From Spirochaetia bacterium (lineage in GTDB: Bacteria > Spirochaetota > Spirochaetia > Treponematales > Breznakiellaceae): a DNA stretch of 5,405 bases. The first letter of the stretch is position 1; the number at the start of each line of letters is the position of its first letter. The stretch lies in the NCBI GenBank assembly GCA_025997615.1, contig BNUV01000125.1:1-5405 (forward strand). Reading direction: 5' to 3'. This document shows positions 1-5,405 of the stretch, piece by piece. The notes beneath the pieces are model-generated. The model was not told the DNA's origin. It did no database searches and saw only the letters and a program-made list of their open reading frames with translations. Position numbers and translations under genes: made by a program.

Positions 1-125
1 ACCCCCGTTACCGTGGAGAGGCGCCACCGTGGGGCTCTGCATGGCCGGAAGCCCCGCCACCAGACCGGCGAACCGGTCACCGGCAACGTTCATCTCCAGC
101 ATCACCATATCCCGGCCGTCCAGCA
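1..125 (-). repeat. Inverted copy of hisG internal segment (left copy)
   Basis: Base x here is the complement of base 1221-x, with no mismatch from 1 to 125. Similarity stops abruptly at base 126 (t here, where hisG would require c). The left end of the repeat is not visible because identity reaches the first base of the window. On the minus strand it continues the PEGA gene in the same frame as in hisG. HisG is clearly the native context, since the segment encodes part of the standard HisG C-terminal domain (including MQSPTVAPL). It is either a partial inverted duplication or a chimeric join. Confidence 0.95.
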
Positions 126-393
126 TCACCTTAACCCGCCGTTCCGCATAACCTTCTTTTACCAGCGAGATGTTGTACTCCCCGGGCGGCAAAAAATCTA
201 TCACCAGGGGGGTAAGGCCCCGTTCTATGCCGTCGACAAAAACCTTCGCCCCGGCCGGATTACTGCGGATCAGCAGCCCCCGGCCTTCCGTTTCTTCGAT
301 GGCGTCATGGAGAAGATCATCACCCAAACCAAAAAGAGGCTGCCCCAAAAAACCGCAGACAGTCAGAACTAAAAAAATCAGGATGATTCTCAT
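1..393 (-). CDS. Secreted PEGA-domain protein, 5' part only, tail identical to HisG
   Basis: The reading frame is open from ATG at 393-391 to the left edge (131 codons, no stop). Residues 1-22 look like a signal peptide: a positive Arg2, a hydrophobic stretch at 3-16 and a possible cleavage after Gly22 (LFG-LGDD). Cys13 follows LTV, a poor lipobox, so a lipoprotein is possible but less likely. Residues 39-90 match a PEGA domain, with GLLIRSNPAGAKVFVDG, then GLTP, PPGEY and KEGY. PEGA domains are small surface-associated beta domains common in bacterial envelope proteins; the role of this protein is unknown. From residue 91 to 131 the protein is identical to HisG 207-247, because bases 1-125 are an inverted copy of hisG. 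The join lies where a PEGA domain would normally end, so the native C-terminus may have been replaced or misassembled. The N-terminal half is well supported; the tail is doubtful. It is transcribed away from hisG and has no evident link to histidine synthesis. Confidence 0.75.
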   Translation of the reverse strand, partial: MRIILIFLVLTVCGFLGQPLFGLGDDLLHDAIEETEGRGLLIRSNPAGAKVFVDGIERGLTPLVIDFLPPGEYNISLVKEGYAERRVKVMLDGRDMVMLEMNVAGDRFAGLVAGLPAMQSPTVAPLHGNGG

Positions 394-399
394 ATCACC

Positions 400-428
400 A
401 GTATAAAATCTTTATGGGGATTTTTCAT
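400..428 (-). promoter_or_regulatory. Candidate promoter of the PEGA gene
   Basis: On the minus strand a -35-like ATGAAA (428-423, 4 of 6 consensus matches) is followed after 17 nt by a -10-like TATACT (405-400). Only 6 nt separate the -10 from the ATG at 393, so transcription would start at or next to the start codon and give a leaderless mRNA. A GGTGA just before the ATG is too close to be a good ribosome site. Base patterns only; there is no experimental support. Confidence 0.4.
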
Positions 429-444
429 GGGGGTAAGTGCGGCC

Positions 445-473
445 TTTCAGTTTCACCTGCAATGTGATACAAT
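445..473 (+). promoter_or_regulatory. Candidate extended -10 promoter of the his operon
   Basis: TGATACAAT at 465-473 is an extended -10 (TGn plus TACAAT, 5 of 6 matches). The -35 position at 17-nt spacing (445-450, TTTCAG) is weak, which extended -10 promoters tolerate. The -10 ends 6 nt before the hisG ATG at 480, predicting a start site on or beside the A of the ATG. There is no Shine-Dalgarno sequence before hisG, consistent with leaderless translation. There is also no room for a his leader peptide, T-box or attenuator between promoter and gene, so any histidine control would act through a repressor or through HisG feedback inhibition. Confidence 0.5.
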
Positions 474-479
474 CCTGGT

Positions 480-1334
480 ATGGAAAAGCTGCGTATTCTG
501 ATCCCCAAGGGGCGGATCTTTGACAATGTTGCCAAACTTTTTGCGGAGGCGGGTTTCCCCGTTTCTCTGGCGGACCGCACCTACCGGCCCCAGATTGGCG
601 CCGACTGGCTGGATGCCAAGATCATGAAACCCCAGAACGTGGGGGAACTTTTGGAGTTGGGGAGCCACGATGCGGGTTTTACCGGTATCGACTGGATTCG
701 GGAAAGCGGGGCCGATGTGGAGGAAATTCTTGACCTGGGCATGGACCGGGTGCGGATTGTGGCGGCAATTCCTGCGGAACTGGACGGGGCGGCCCTGAAA
801 AACAAACGCATTGTGGCGGCCACCGAGTATGTAAATCTGGCCGGGGAATGGCTGGAAAAATCGGGCTACAATTATCGGATCCTCCGTACCTACGGCGCCA
901 CCGAAGTTTTTCCCCCGGATGATGCGGACATGATCATCGACAATACCGCCTCGGGACAGACGCTTCGGGACAATGGCCTAAAAATCATAGACACGGTGCT
1001 GGAATCATCGACCCGTTTTATTGCCTCGAAGGAGGCCTTGAAAAACCGGGAAAAGCGGGACCGCATTGAGGAACTGGCCATGCTTTTTCAGGCGGTGCTG
1101 GACGGCCGGGATATGGTGATGCTGGAGATGAACGTTGCCGGTGACCGGTTCGCCGGTCTGGTGGCGGGGCTTCCGGCCATGCAGAGCCCCACGGTGGCGC
1201 CTCTCCACGGTAACGGGGGTTTTGCGGTAAAGATCGCCGTGAAAAAAAACGATGTACCGGAGCTGATTCCCCGCTTGAAAAAATTGGGCGCGGCGGATAT
1301 TGTGGAATACGATTTACGAAAAGTGGTGGCATAA
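480..1334 (+). CDS. hisG: ATP phosphoribosyltransferase, long form (HisG)
   Basis: Cytoplasmic enzyme for the first, committed step: ATP + PRPP to N1-(5-phosphoribosyl)-ATP + PPi. At 284 aa it has long-form length. Seen: the N-terminal LRILIPKGR (4-12); GATEVFPP and DADMIIDN (139-155), leading into the PRPP-binding loop with SGQTLRDNGL (158-167); and a C-terminal ACT-like regulatory domain (about 208-282) with MVMLEMNV, LPAMQSPTV and LGAADIV. In the family this C-terminal domain binds histidine for feedback inhibition, and its presence means a HisZ subunit is not needed. The ATG at 480 puts the IPKGR motif at the usual distance from the N-terminus. There is no ribosome-binding site and the -10 is 6 nt upstream, so the mRNA is probably leaderless. 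Bases 1096-1220 recur inverted at 1-125. First gene of the operon; 4 nt separate it from hisB. Confidence 0.97.
   Translation: MEKLRILIPKGRIFDNVAKLFAEAGFPVSLADRTYRPQIGADWLDAKIMKPQNVGELLELGSHDAGFTGIDWIRESGADVEEILDLGMDRVRIVAAIPAELDGAALKNKRIVAATEYVNLAGEWLEKSGYNYRILRTYGATEVFPPDDADMIIDNTASGQTLRDNGLKIIDTVLESSTRFIASKEALKNREKRDRIEELAMLFQAVLDGRDMVMLEMNVAGDRFAGLVAGLPAMQSPTVAPLHGNGGFAVKIAVKKNDVPELIPRLKKLGAADIVEYDLRKVVA
1096..1220 (+). repeat. hisG segment duplicated in inverted orientation (right copy)
   Basis: This is the native copy of the 125-bp perfect inverted repeat whose partner is bases 1-125. It encodes HisG residues 207-247, starting within codon 206. The two copies enclose 970 bp (126-1095) carrying the PEGA gene's 5' end, both promoters and the first 205 codons of hisG. 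Confidence 0.95.
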
Positions 1335-1338
1335 TAAT

Positions 1339-1977
1339 ATGAGCAGAAACGCTGAACTTGTCCGCCGGACAAAAGAAACGGACATATCAATAAAATTGAA
1401 TCTCGACGGAACCGGCATCGCCCGGCTGGATTATCCCGTGGGCTTTATGGGGCACATGCTTAACACCTTTGCCCGCCACGGCCTTTTTGATCTGGATATC
1501 CGGGCTGCGGGGGATCTGGAAGTGGATCAGCATCACCTGGTGGAAGATACGGGGATCGTGCTGGGCCAGTGTTTTGCCAAAGCCCTGGGGGACAAGCGGG
1601 GAATCCGCCGTACCGGGAGCTGCCTTTTCCCCATGGACGAAACTTTGGCCCGGGCCGTAGTGGATATTTCAGGCCGGGGTTTCCTTATTTTTCAGGCGGA
1701 GCTTTCGGGTATTCCGCTGGTCAGCGCCCCGGCGAACGCCGCTCCGGCGAATGGTTCGGGGGCGGCTTCTTTCCAGACCGACACGGTGGAAGATTTTTGG
1801 CAGGGCTTTAGTTCCGCCGCGGGGATAAACCTGCACCTGGACATACTCCGGGGCCGCAGCGATCATCATAAAATCGAAGCTCTTTTCAAAGCCGCTGCCC
1901 GGGCTTTACGGGATGCGGTGGAGATCGATCCCCGTTCCGCGGATATTATCCCCTCGACCAAGGGGATCATTGCGTGA
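1339..1977 (+). CDS. hisB: Imidazoleglycerol-phosphate dehydratase (HisB)
   Basis: Dehydrates imidazole glycerol phosphate to imidazole acetol phosphate (step 6). It is monofunctional (212 aa), without the HisN-type phosphatase domain fused in enterobacteria. Manganese-ligand motifs are present: GHML (His39), HHLVED (His65, His66, Glu69), LHL (His166) and DHHKIE (His176, His177, Glu180). Other matches are GDKRGIRR, MDETLARAVVDISGR (99-113) and the C-terminal PSTKG. Two oddities: the usual FDHML is FMGHML (Asp to Gly at 38), and about 15 extra Ala/Pro/Gly/Ser residues (around 128-144) lie between AEL and FQTDTVEDF. An in-frame ATG at 1300 would add 13 residues overlapping hisG. I prefer ATG 1339, 4 nt after the hisG stop, because it gives the family's normal N-terminus. 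A weak AGTGG precedes it. The stop overlaps the hisH start. Confidence 0.95.
   Translation: MSRNAELVRRTKETDISIKLNLDGTGIARLDYPVGFMGHMLNTFARHGLFDLDIRAAGDLEVDQHHLVEDTGIVLGQCFAKALGDKRGIRRTGSCLFPMDETLARAVVDISGRGFLIFQAELSGIPLVSAPANAAPANGSGAASFQTDTVEDFWQGFSSAAGINLHLDILRGRSDHHKIEALFKAAARALRDAVEIDPRSADIIPSTKGIIA
1726..1755 (+). repeat. 15-bp tandem duplication inside hisB
   Basis: Two adjacent 15-bp units (1726-1740 and 1741-1755) differ at only a few bases and encode APANA and APANG. They form the core of the extra loop in HisB, so the insert probably grew by in-frame slippage or duplication. Confidence 0.75.
1960..1966 (+). promoter_or_regulatory. Ribosome-binding site supporting the GTG start of hisH
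   Basis: AAGGGGA lies 7 nt before the GTG at 1974. It is a good Shine-Dalgarno match inside the end of hisB and supports the GTG start and translational coupling. Confidence 0.6.
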
Positions 1978-2618
1978 GCGGTCTCATTGCAGTGGTGGAT
2001 TACGGCGCCGGTAATTTGGGCTCGGTGATGAATGCGTTGAAACGGCTGGGCCTTGCCAGTCGTTTTGCCGCTGGTCCCGAGGAGCTTGTTCCCTCCACAT
2101 CGCCCTTTGAAAAAATTATCTTTCCCGGCGACGGACATTTTGCCAGCGCCATGGAATCCCTGGAAAAATCAGGCTATGCCGAGGTGTTAAAAAGCTGGAT
2201 CAGGGCGGATAAACCTTTTTTGGGAATTTGCATCGGCCTGCAGCTTCTTTTTGATTCATCCGAAGAAGCCCCTCCGGTAAACGGAAAAGCTGTCCGGGGC
2301 CTTTCCATCATTCCGGGATGTGTTAAAAAATTTCCCGGCCGAAAAATTCCGCAGATAGGATGGAACCAGACAAGGGCAAAATCATCATCAAAAATGTTTC
2401 GTTCAATACCGGAAAATTCTTTTTTTTATTACATACATTCCTATTATGCACAACCGGAAAATTCTTCCTGTACCGCCGCGGAAGCGGAATATTATCTTTC
2501 GTATTGTTCGGCGGTGGAACAGGGAGCGCTGGCGGCGGTACAGTTTCATCCTGAAAAATCCGGGGCGGTGGGATTAAAACTTTTGGCGAACTGGGCGGAA
2601 CAAAAATATGCAGGCTAA
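1974..2618 (+). CDS. hisH: Imidazole glycerol phosphate synthase, glutaminase subunit (HisH)
   Basis: Class I glutamine amidotransferase that releases ammonia from glutamine and passes it to HisF (step 5). At 214 aa its length is normal. Seen: [12 protein letters not shown] (7-18); the nucleophile elbow [10 protein letters not shown] with Cys86; IPQIGWNQ (125-132); YIHSYYA (153-159); and VQFHPEKSG with catalytic His192 and Glu194. The triad is complete. The oxyanion-loop motif, usually PGVGxF, reads PGDGHF (51-56). It starts with GTG, overlapping the hisB stop by 4 bp (GTGA), and its 3' end overlaps hisF by 11 bp, fitting the one-to-one HisH:HisF complex. The stretch around 2360-2500 is visibly more AT-rich than its neighbours, with an 8-T run, but encodes the expected family residues, so it is not an insertion. 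Confidence 0.96.
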   Translation: MSGLIAVVDYGAGNLGSVMNALKRLGLASRFAAGPEELVPSTSPFEKIIFPGDGHFASAMESLEKSGYAEVLKSWIRADKPFLGICIGLQLLFDSSEEAPPVNGKAVRGLSIIPGCVKKFPGRKIPQIGWNQTRAKSSSKMFRSIPENSFFYYIHSYYAQPENSSCTAAEAEYYLSYCSAVEQGALAAVQFHPEKSGAVGLKLLANWAEQKYAG

Positions 2619-3399
2619 ACGGATTATCCCCTGTCTGGATGTTGATGACGGCCGGGTGGTGAAGGGCATAAAATTCAAAGGCCTGGAAGATGCGGGGGAC
2701 CCGGTGGAACTGGCCCGGCGTTATAACGAAGAAGGGGCCGACGAGCTGACATTCCTTGACATCGGGGCATCTTACAAAAGCCGGGCTACGCTGCTGGAAG
2801 TGGTGCGGCAGGTGGCGGCGGAAGTGTTTATCCCCCTCTGTGTCGGCGGCGGTATACGTTCCGTGGAGGATATGCGGGAGGCCATGAACGCCGGCGCTGA
2901 TAAGGTTTCGGTCTGCACATCGGCGCTGAAAAATCCGGCGCTGCTTTCGGAAATGGCCGCCGCCTATGGGAGCCAGTGTGTGGTTCTTTCTATTGATGCC
3001 AAGCGGGTGGGGGGGGCGGACGGGAAACCGGTGTGGCACGCTTTTTCCCACGGCGGCCGGGAAGATACGGGCCGTGATGCCCTGGAATGGGCTGTGGAAG
3101 CGGTAAAACTCGGGGCCGGGGAAATTCTTCTGAACTCTATTGATGCAGACGGTACCGGCGCGGGTTACGATCTGGAATTGACCAGATCAGTGCTGGAAGC
3201 GGTGCCGGTGCCGGTCATCGCCTCCGGAGGGGCGGGAACGCTGGATCAGATCGCCGGGGTATTGCTGCCCCCCGGATTCGCCGAAAACTGGGGTAACGCT
3301 GACGCTGCATTGGTAGCATCACTGCTTCATTTTGGAAAAACCACGATTATGGAAATAAAAAAATACGCCGAATCAAAAGGAGTTTGCGTCAGGTGGTAA
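2608..3399 (+). CDS. hisF: Imidazole glycerol phosphate synthase, cyclase subunit (HisF)
   Basis: A (beta-alpha)8 barrel that combines PRFAR with ammonia from HisH to give imidazole glycerol phosphate and AICAR, the latter feeding purine synthesis. At 263 aa it is slightly longer than the usual roughly 250. Catalytic Asp11 ([14 protein letters not shown]) and Asp130 (LSIDAKR) fall at the same positions as in Thermotoga maritima HisF. The ammonia-gate residues Arg5, Glu46 and Lys99 also line up. Other matches: CVGGGIRS (78-85), [13 protein letters not shown] (176-188) and IASGGAG (204-210). About 8 extra residues ([12 protein letters not shown] region, 219-230) precede the last phosphate loop [13 protein letters not shown]. 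An 8-G run at 3009-3016 lies inside the gene with the frame intact. The ATG at 2608 sits inside the end of hisH; the stop overlaps the next gene. Confidence 0.97.
   Translation: MQAKRIIPCLDVDDGRVVKGIKFKGLEDAGDPVELARRYNEEGADELTFLDIGASYKSRATLLEVVRQVAAEVFIPLCVGGGIRSVEDMREAMNAGADKVSVCTSALKNPALLSEMAAAYGSQCVVLSIDAKRVGGADGKPVWHAFSHGGREDTGRDALEWAVEAVKLGAGEILLNSIDADGTGAGYDLELTRSVLEAVPVPVIASGGAGTLDQIAGVLLPPGFAENWGNADAALVASLLHFGKTTIMEIKKYAESKGVCVRW
3377..3382 (+). promoter_or_regulatory. Ribosome-binding site deciding the hisA-hisIE start
   Basis: AAGGAG is a strong Shine-Dalgarno sequence near the end of hisF. It lies 10 nt before GTG 3393 but only 1 nt before the in-frame TTG 3384. That makes GTG 3393 the more likely start. 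Confidence 0.6.
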
Positions 3400-4670
3400 T
3401 TGCTTCAATCGACATACAGAATGGAAAAGTTGTTCAGCTTAAGCAGGGCACGGAACTGGTGCTGGAGCGGGAAGACCCTCTGGTATTGGCGGAAGAGTTT
3501 GATCGTTACGGCGAAGTGGCGGTGATCGATCTTGACGCCGCCATGGGGAAAGGCTCCAACATCAAGCTGATAAAACCGCTGCTCCGTAAAGCCGAGTGCC
3601 GTGTGGGCGGTGGGATCAGAACACCGGAACAGGCCCGGGAACTGGTGAGCCTTGGGGCGCGGAAGATCATCATCGGGTCTGCGGCTTTTCGGGATCCTTC
3701 CAAAAAAAATGCGGGAGAATTTCGCCTTAACACGGAGCTGCTCGAAGCCTTTGTCAAAAAGATTGGCCGTCAGCGGATCGTTCTGGCGGTGGATGCCCGG
3801 AACGGCGAAATTGTTGTGGACGGCTGGAAAACATCCACCGGCCTTAACCTTGTAGAAACCGCGCAGGTGGCGGAAAAATACGTGTCGGAATTTCTTTTTA
3901 CCTGTGTGGAGCGGGAAGGCACGATGACCGGCATAGATATGGAGCAGGTGCGGTTGTTGCGGGGGGCGGTCTCCTCTACTGTCACCGCAGCGGGCGGCGT
4001 TTCGACCCTGGAAGAAATTGAAACCTTGGCAGAAATGGGCTGCGATGTTCAGCTCGGTATGGCTCTTTACACCGGAAAAATAAATCTTGCCGATGCTTTT
4101 ATCCGTTCTCTTAACTGGAAAAAAACCGACGGCATGATCCCCGTGATTGCCCAGGCGGTTGACGGCCAGGTTTTGATGACCGGTTTTTCGGACCGGGAGG
4201 CTGTGGGCGAAACCTTCAAACGGGGGAACCTTTGTTTTCACAGCCGGACAAGGAACAAGCTCTGGATGAAGGGGGAAAATTCCGGCAACATCCTGGGGGT
4301 GAAAAAGATCCGCGCCGACTGCGACCGGGATGCCCTGTTGGCGGTGGTAGAAGCTTCGGGGCCGGTGTGTCATACTGGAGCCTGGTCCTGTTTTGGGACC
4401 AACCGTAGTTATACCTGGGAATACCTTCAATCGGTTATAACGGATCGTTTTCGTAACCCGAGCCCCGGTTCCTACACCGCCACGCTGGATGACGGGCTGG
4501 TCCGGGAGAAGGTGATGGAAGAGGCTGAGGAAGTTTGTACCGCAAAAACACACGATGAAATCGTTTGGGAAGCGGCGGATCTTCTTTACTTTACGACTGC
4601 CCTTATGACCCGTTCCGGGGTTAGTGTAACTGAAGTTTTGGATGAGCTGGACCGGCGTCACAAAAAATAG
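3393..4670 (+). CDS. hisA-hisIE: Trifunctional HisA-HisI-HisE fusion protein
   Basis: One 425-aa frame joins three enzymes acting at consecutive steps. Residues 1-240 are HisA (ProFAR isomerase barrel): ASIDIQNGK with catalytic Asp7, CRVGGGIRT (69-77), [14 protein letters not shown] with catalytic Asp134, TAAGGVSTL and GMALYTGKI. Residues about 246-343 are HisI (PR-AMP cyclohydrolase): [26 protein letters not shown], metal-site ADCDRD (308-313) and CHTGAWSCF (326-334). Residues about 360-425 are HisE (PR-ATP pyrophosphatase): [16 protein letters not shown] and WEAADLLYF. The linkers are only a few residues, with no stop or internal ribosome site at the HisA/HisI join, so this looks like a true fusion. 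The HisA part is longer than usual around residues 101-128, with a segment before IVLAVDAR that recalls the eukaryotic HIS6 type. Start GTG 3393 (7-bp overlap with hisF) is preferred to TTG 3384 on ribosome-site spacing and family N-terminus. Confidence 0.94.
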   Translation: MVIASIDIQNGKVVQLKQGTELVLEREDPLVLAEEFDRYGEVAVIDLDAAMGKGSNIKLIKPLLRKAECRVGGGIRTPEQARELVSLGARKIIIGSAAFRDPSKKNAGEFRLNTELLEAFVKKIGRQRIVLAVDARNGEIVVDGWKTSTGLNLVETAQVAEKYVSEFLFTCVEREGTMTGIDMEQVRLLRGAVSSTVTAAGGVSTLEEIETLAEMGCDVQLGMALYTGKINLADAFIRSLNWKKTDGMIPVIAQAVDGQVLMTGFSDREAVGETFKRGNLCFHSRTRNKLWMKGENSGNILGVKKIRADCDRDALLAVVEASGPVCHTGAWSCFGTNRSYTWEYLQSVITDRFRNPSPGSYTATLDDGLVREKVMEEAEEVCTAKTHDEIVWEAADLLYFTTALMTRSGVSVTEVLDELDRRHKK

Positions 4671-4704
4671 GCCTAAGTATTAGCGCTTAAAATATTTTTT
4701 TCAT

Positions 4705-4711
4705 GGAGTGA
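4705..4711 (+). promoter_or_regulatory. Ribosome-binding site of hisC
   Basis: GGAGTGA, with its GGAG core 6 nt before ATG 4715, is the clearest ribosome site in the window and fixes the hisC start. The 44-bp gap from the fusion gene holds no convincing terminator, so hisC is probably co-transcribed. Confidence 0.65.
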
Positions 4712-4714
4712 ACG

Positions 4715-5405
4715 ATGAGTGAATTTTGGAATACAAGAACCCTGTCTCTTAAGCCCTATGTTCCCGGTGAACAGCCCCAGAACAAAAAGTTCGTAAAGCT
4801 TAACACCAACGAGAACCCCTATCCGCCGGCCCCGGTGGTTCTGCGGACTATCCGTAAAGCGGTGGATCAAAGTATACGGCTTTATCCGGATCCGGAAGCG
4901 GCGGAGCTCAGGCAGCTCATTGCGGAAAAATACGAGGTAAAACCGGAACAGGTTTTTGTCGGGAACGGTTCTGATGAAATATTGGCCATGGCCTTTGGCG
5001 CTTTTTTTGAATCCGCTTCAACGGAGGAAGACGGAAGGGAAGCGCTGCCGGTGCTTTTCCCCGATGTTACCTACAGCTTTTATTCCGTCTTTGCGGATCT
5101 CTGGGCTGTGCCCTATGAAACGCCGGCGGTGCAGAAAGATTTTACCATCGATATTAAAGATTACCGCCGCCGCTCGGGGGGCGTGGTTCTGGCGAATCCC
5201 AACACTCCCACGGGGCTGTTGCTGCCGCTGCCGGAAGTCCGATCCATTTTGAAGTACCACGAAAAATATCAAAAAGTGGTGATTCTGGATCAGGCCTACG
5301 CCCCTTTTAGCAAGGGTGGAACAAAGACCGTCTCCGCTTTAGTTGAACGTTACCCCAATCTGCTGACGGTGCATACCCTTTCCAAAGAAGACGATTTGGA
5401 AAGGG
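4715..5405 (+). CDS. hisC: Histidinol-phosphate aminotransferase (HisC), 3' end missing
   Basis: PLP-dependent fold-type I aminotransferase that converts imidazole acetol phosphate plus glutamate to histidinol phosphate (step 7). The frame is open for 230 codons to the right edge; the family is usually about 350 residues, so roughly a third is missing. Seen: LKPYVPGEQP (12-21), LNTNENPYPP (29-38), RLYPDPEAAELR (55-66), FVGNGSDEIL (81-90), ANPNTPTG (160-167) with the substrate-contacting Asn, LDQAY with PLP-contacting Asp192 (usually DEAY), and TLSK with Lys224 as the PLP Schiff-base lysine. After the lysine the family normally continues with three residues and LAGLR; here it reads EDDLER, with LER where LAG is expected, in the very last bases of the window. 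That may be divergence or poor sequence at an end. It follows ATG 4715 with a good ribosome site, and is the last visible gene of the operon. Confidence 0.94.
   Translation, partial: MSEFWNTRTLSLKPYVPGEQPQNKKFVKLNTNENPYPPAPVVLRTIRKAVDQSIRLYPDPEAAELRQLIAEKYEVKPEQVFVGNGSDEILAMAFGAFFESASTEEDGREALPVLFPDVTYSFYSVFADLWAVPYETPAVQKDFTIDIKDYRRRSGGVVLANPNTPTGLLLPLPEVRSILKYHEKYQKVVILDQAYAPFSKGGTKTVSALVERYPNLLTVHTLSKEDDLER

Noticed and set aside
13..372. 119-codon + strand frame at the left end
   Set aside because: It overlaps the minus-strand PEGA gene, which has a signal peptide and a recognisable domain. It resembles the minus-strand frame at 1005-1208 only because of the inverted repeat.
429..479. 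Histidine leader peptide or attenuator upstream of hisG
   Set aside because: No run of His codons, no hairpin pair, and too little space between the predicted start site and the ATG.
1300..1338. Upstream ATG for hisB inside hisG
   Set aside because: Would add 13 residues not seen in the family. ATG 1339 gives the normal N-terminus directly after the hisG stop.
2408..2466. 14-bp direct repeat in hisH (2408-2421 and 2453-2466), 45 bp apart and in frame
   Set aside because: Encodes PENS twice, but the sequence between matches the normal HisH YIHSYYA strand. Most likely coincidence in an AT-rich stretch.
2323..3051. 242-codon minus-strand frame across the hisH/hisF junction
   Set aside because: Spans two well-supported genes, is of low-complexity composition and matches no family; a shadow frame.
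3384..3392. TTG start for the hisA-hisIE fusion
   Set aside because: Only 1 nt from the AAGGAG ribosome site, and it moves the catalytic Asp from residue 7 to 10, further from its usual place near 8. Still possible.
3405..4661. 418-codon open frame on the minus strand opposite the hisA-hisIE fusion
   Set aside because: It mirrors a high-GC coding strand, has no recognisable domain and no ribosome site, and the + strand frame is clearly the real gene.
4674..4700. Possible terminator between the fusion gene and hisC (short inverted TAAG/CTTA followed by a T run)
   Set aside because: The stem is only 4 bp and AT-rich with an 8-nt loop. Not a convincing intrinsic terminator.

Overview
The window holds one histidine biosynthesis operon on the + strand, with a divergently oriented secreted-protein gene at its left edge. 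In order it contains: (1) the 5' part of a minus-strand gene for a signal-peptide/PEGA-domain protein, running off the left edge (1-393); (2) a compact 86-bp divergent promoter region (394-479); (3) hisG, hisB, hisH, hisF and a hisA-hisI-hisE gene fusion (480-4670), tightly packed with overlaps at three of the four junctions; (4) after a 44-bp gap, the first 230 codons of hisC, cut by the right edge.

Together the visible genes supply pathway steps 1-7. HisG makes PR-ATP from ATP and PRPP. The HisE and HisI domains of the fusion hydrolyse and open it, and the fused HisA domain isomerises ProFAR. HisH/HisF make imidazole glycerol phosphate and AICAR, HisB dehydrates it, and HisC transaminates it. 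Histidinol-phosphate phosphatase and histidinol dehydrogenase (hisD) are not in the window. HisG is the long form with its own C-terminal regulatory domain, so no HisZ partner is expected. hisF precedes hisA here, the reverse of the common order, and this places hisA next to hisIE, where the two are fused.

The organism is a Gram-negative-type bacterium of fairly high GC content (roughly mid-50s %, by eye). A PEGA-domain secreted protein, the his gene style and the fusion make a spirochaete such as a gut Treponema my best guess. That is inference from overall impression, with no marker gene to confirm it.

The most striking signal is that bases 1-125 are a perfect reverse complement of hisG bases 1096-1220. 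Read on the minus strand, the PEGA protein passes without a frame break into the HisG C-terminal domain sequence, so its last 41 visible residues are identical to HisG 207-247. This is either a real inverted partial duplication (possibly able to flip the 970 bp between the copies) or a chimeric join. The repeat runs to the very first base and the hisC reading is odd in its last bases, so the window may be a whole metagenomic contig with unreliable ends, and an artefact must be excluded first. A second unusual point is that both divergent genes have a -10-like hexamer exactly 6 nt before the start codon, which suggests leaderless mRNAs.
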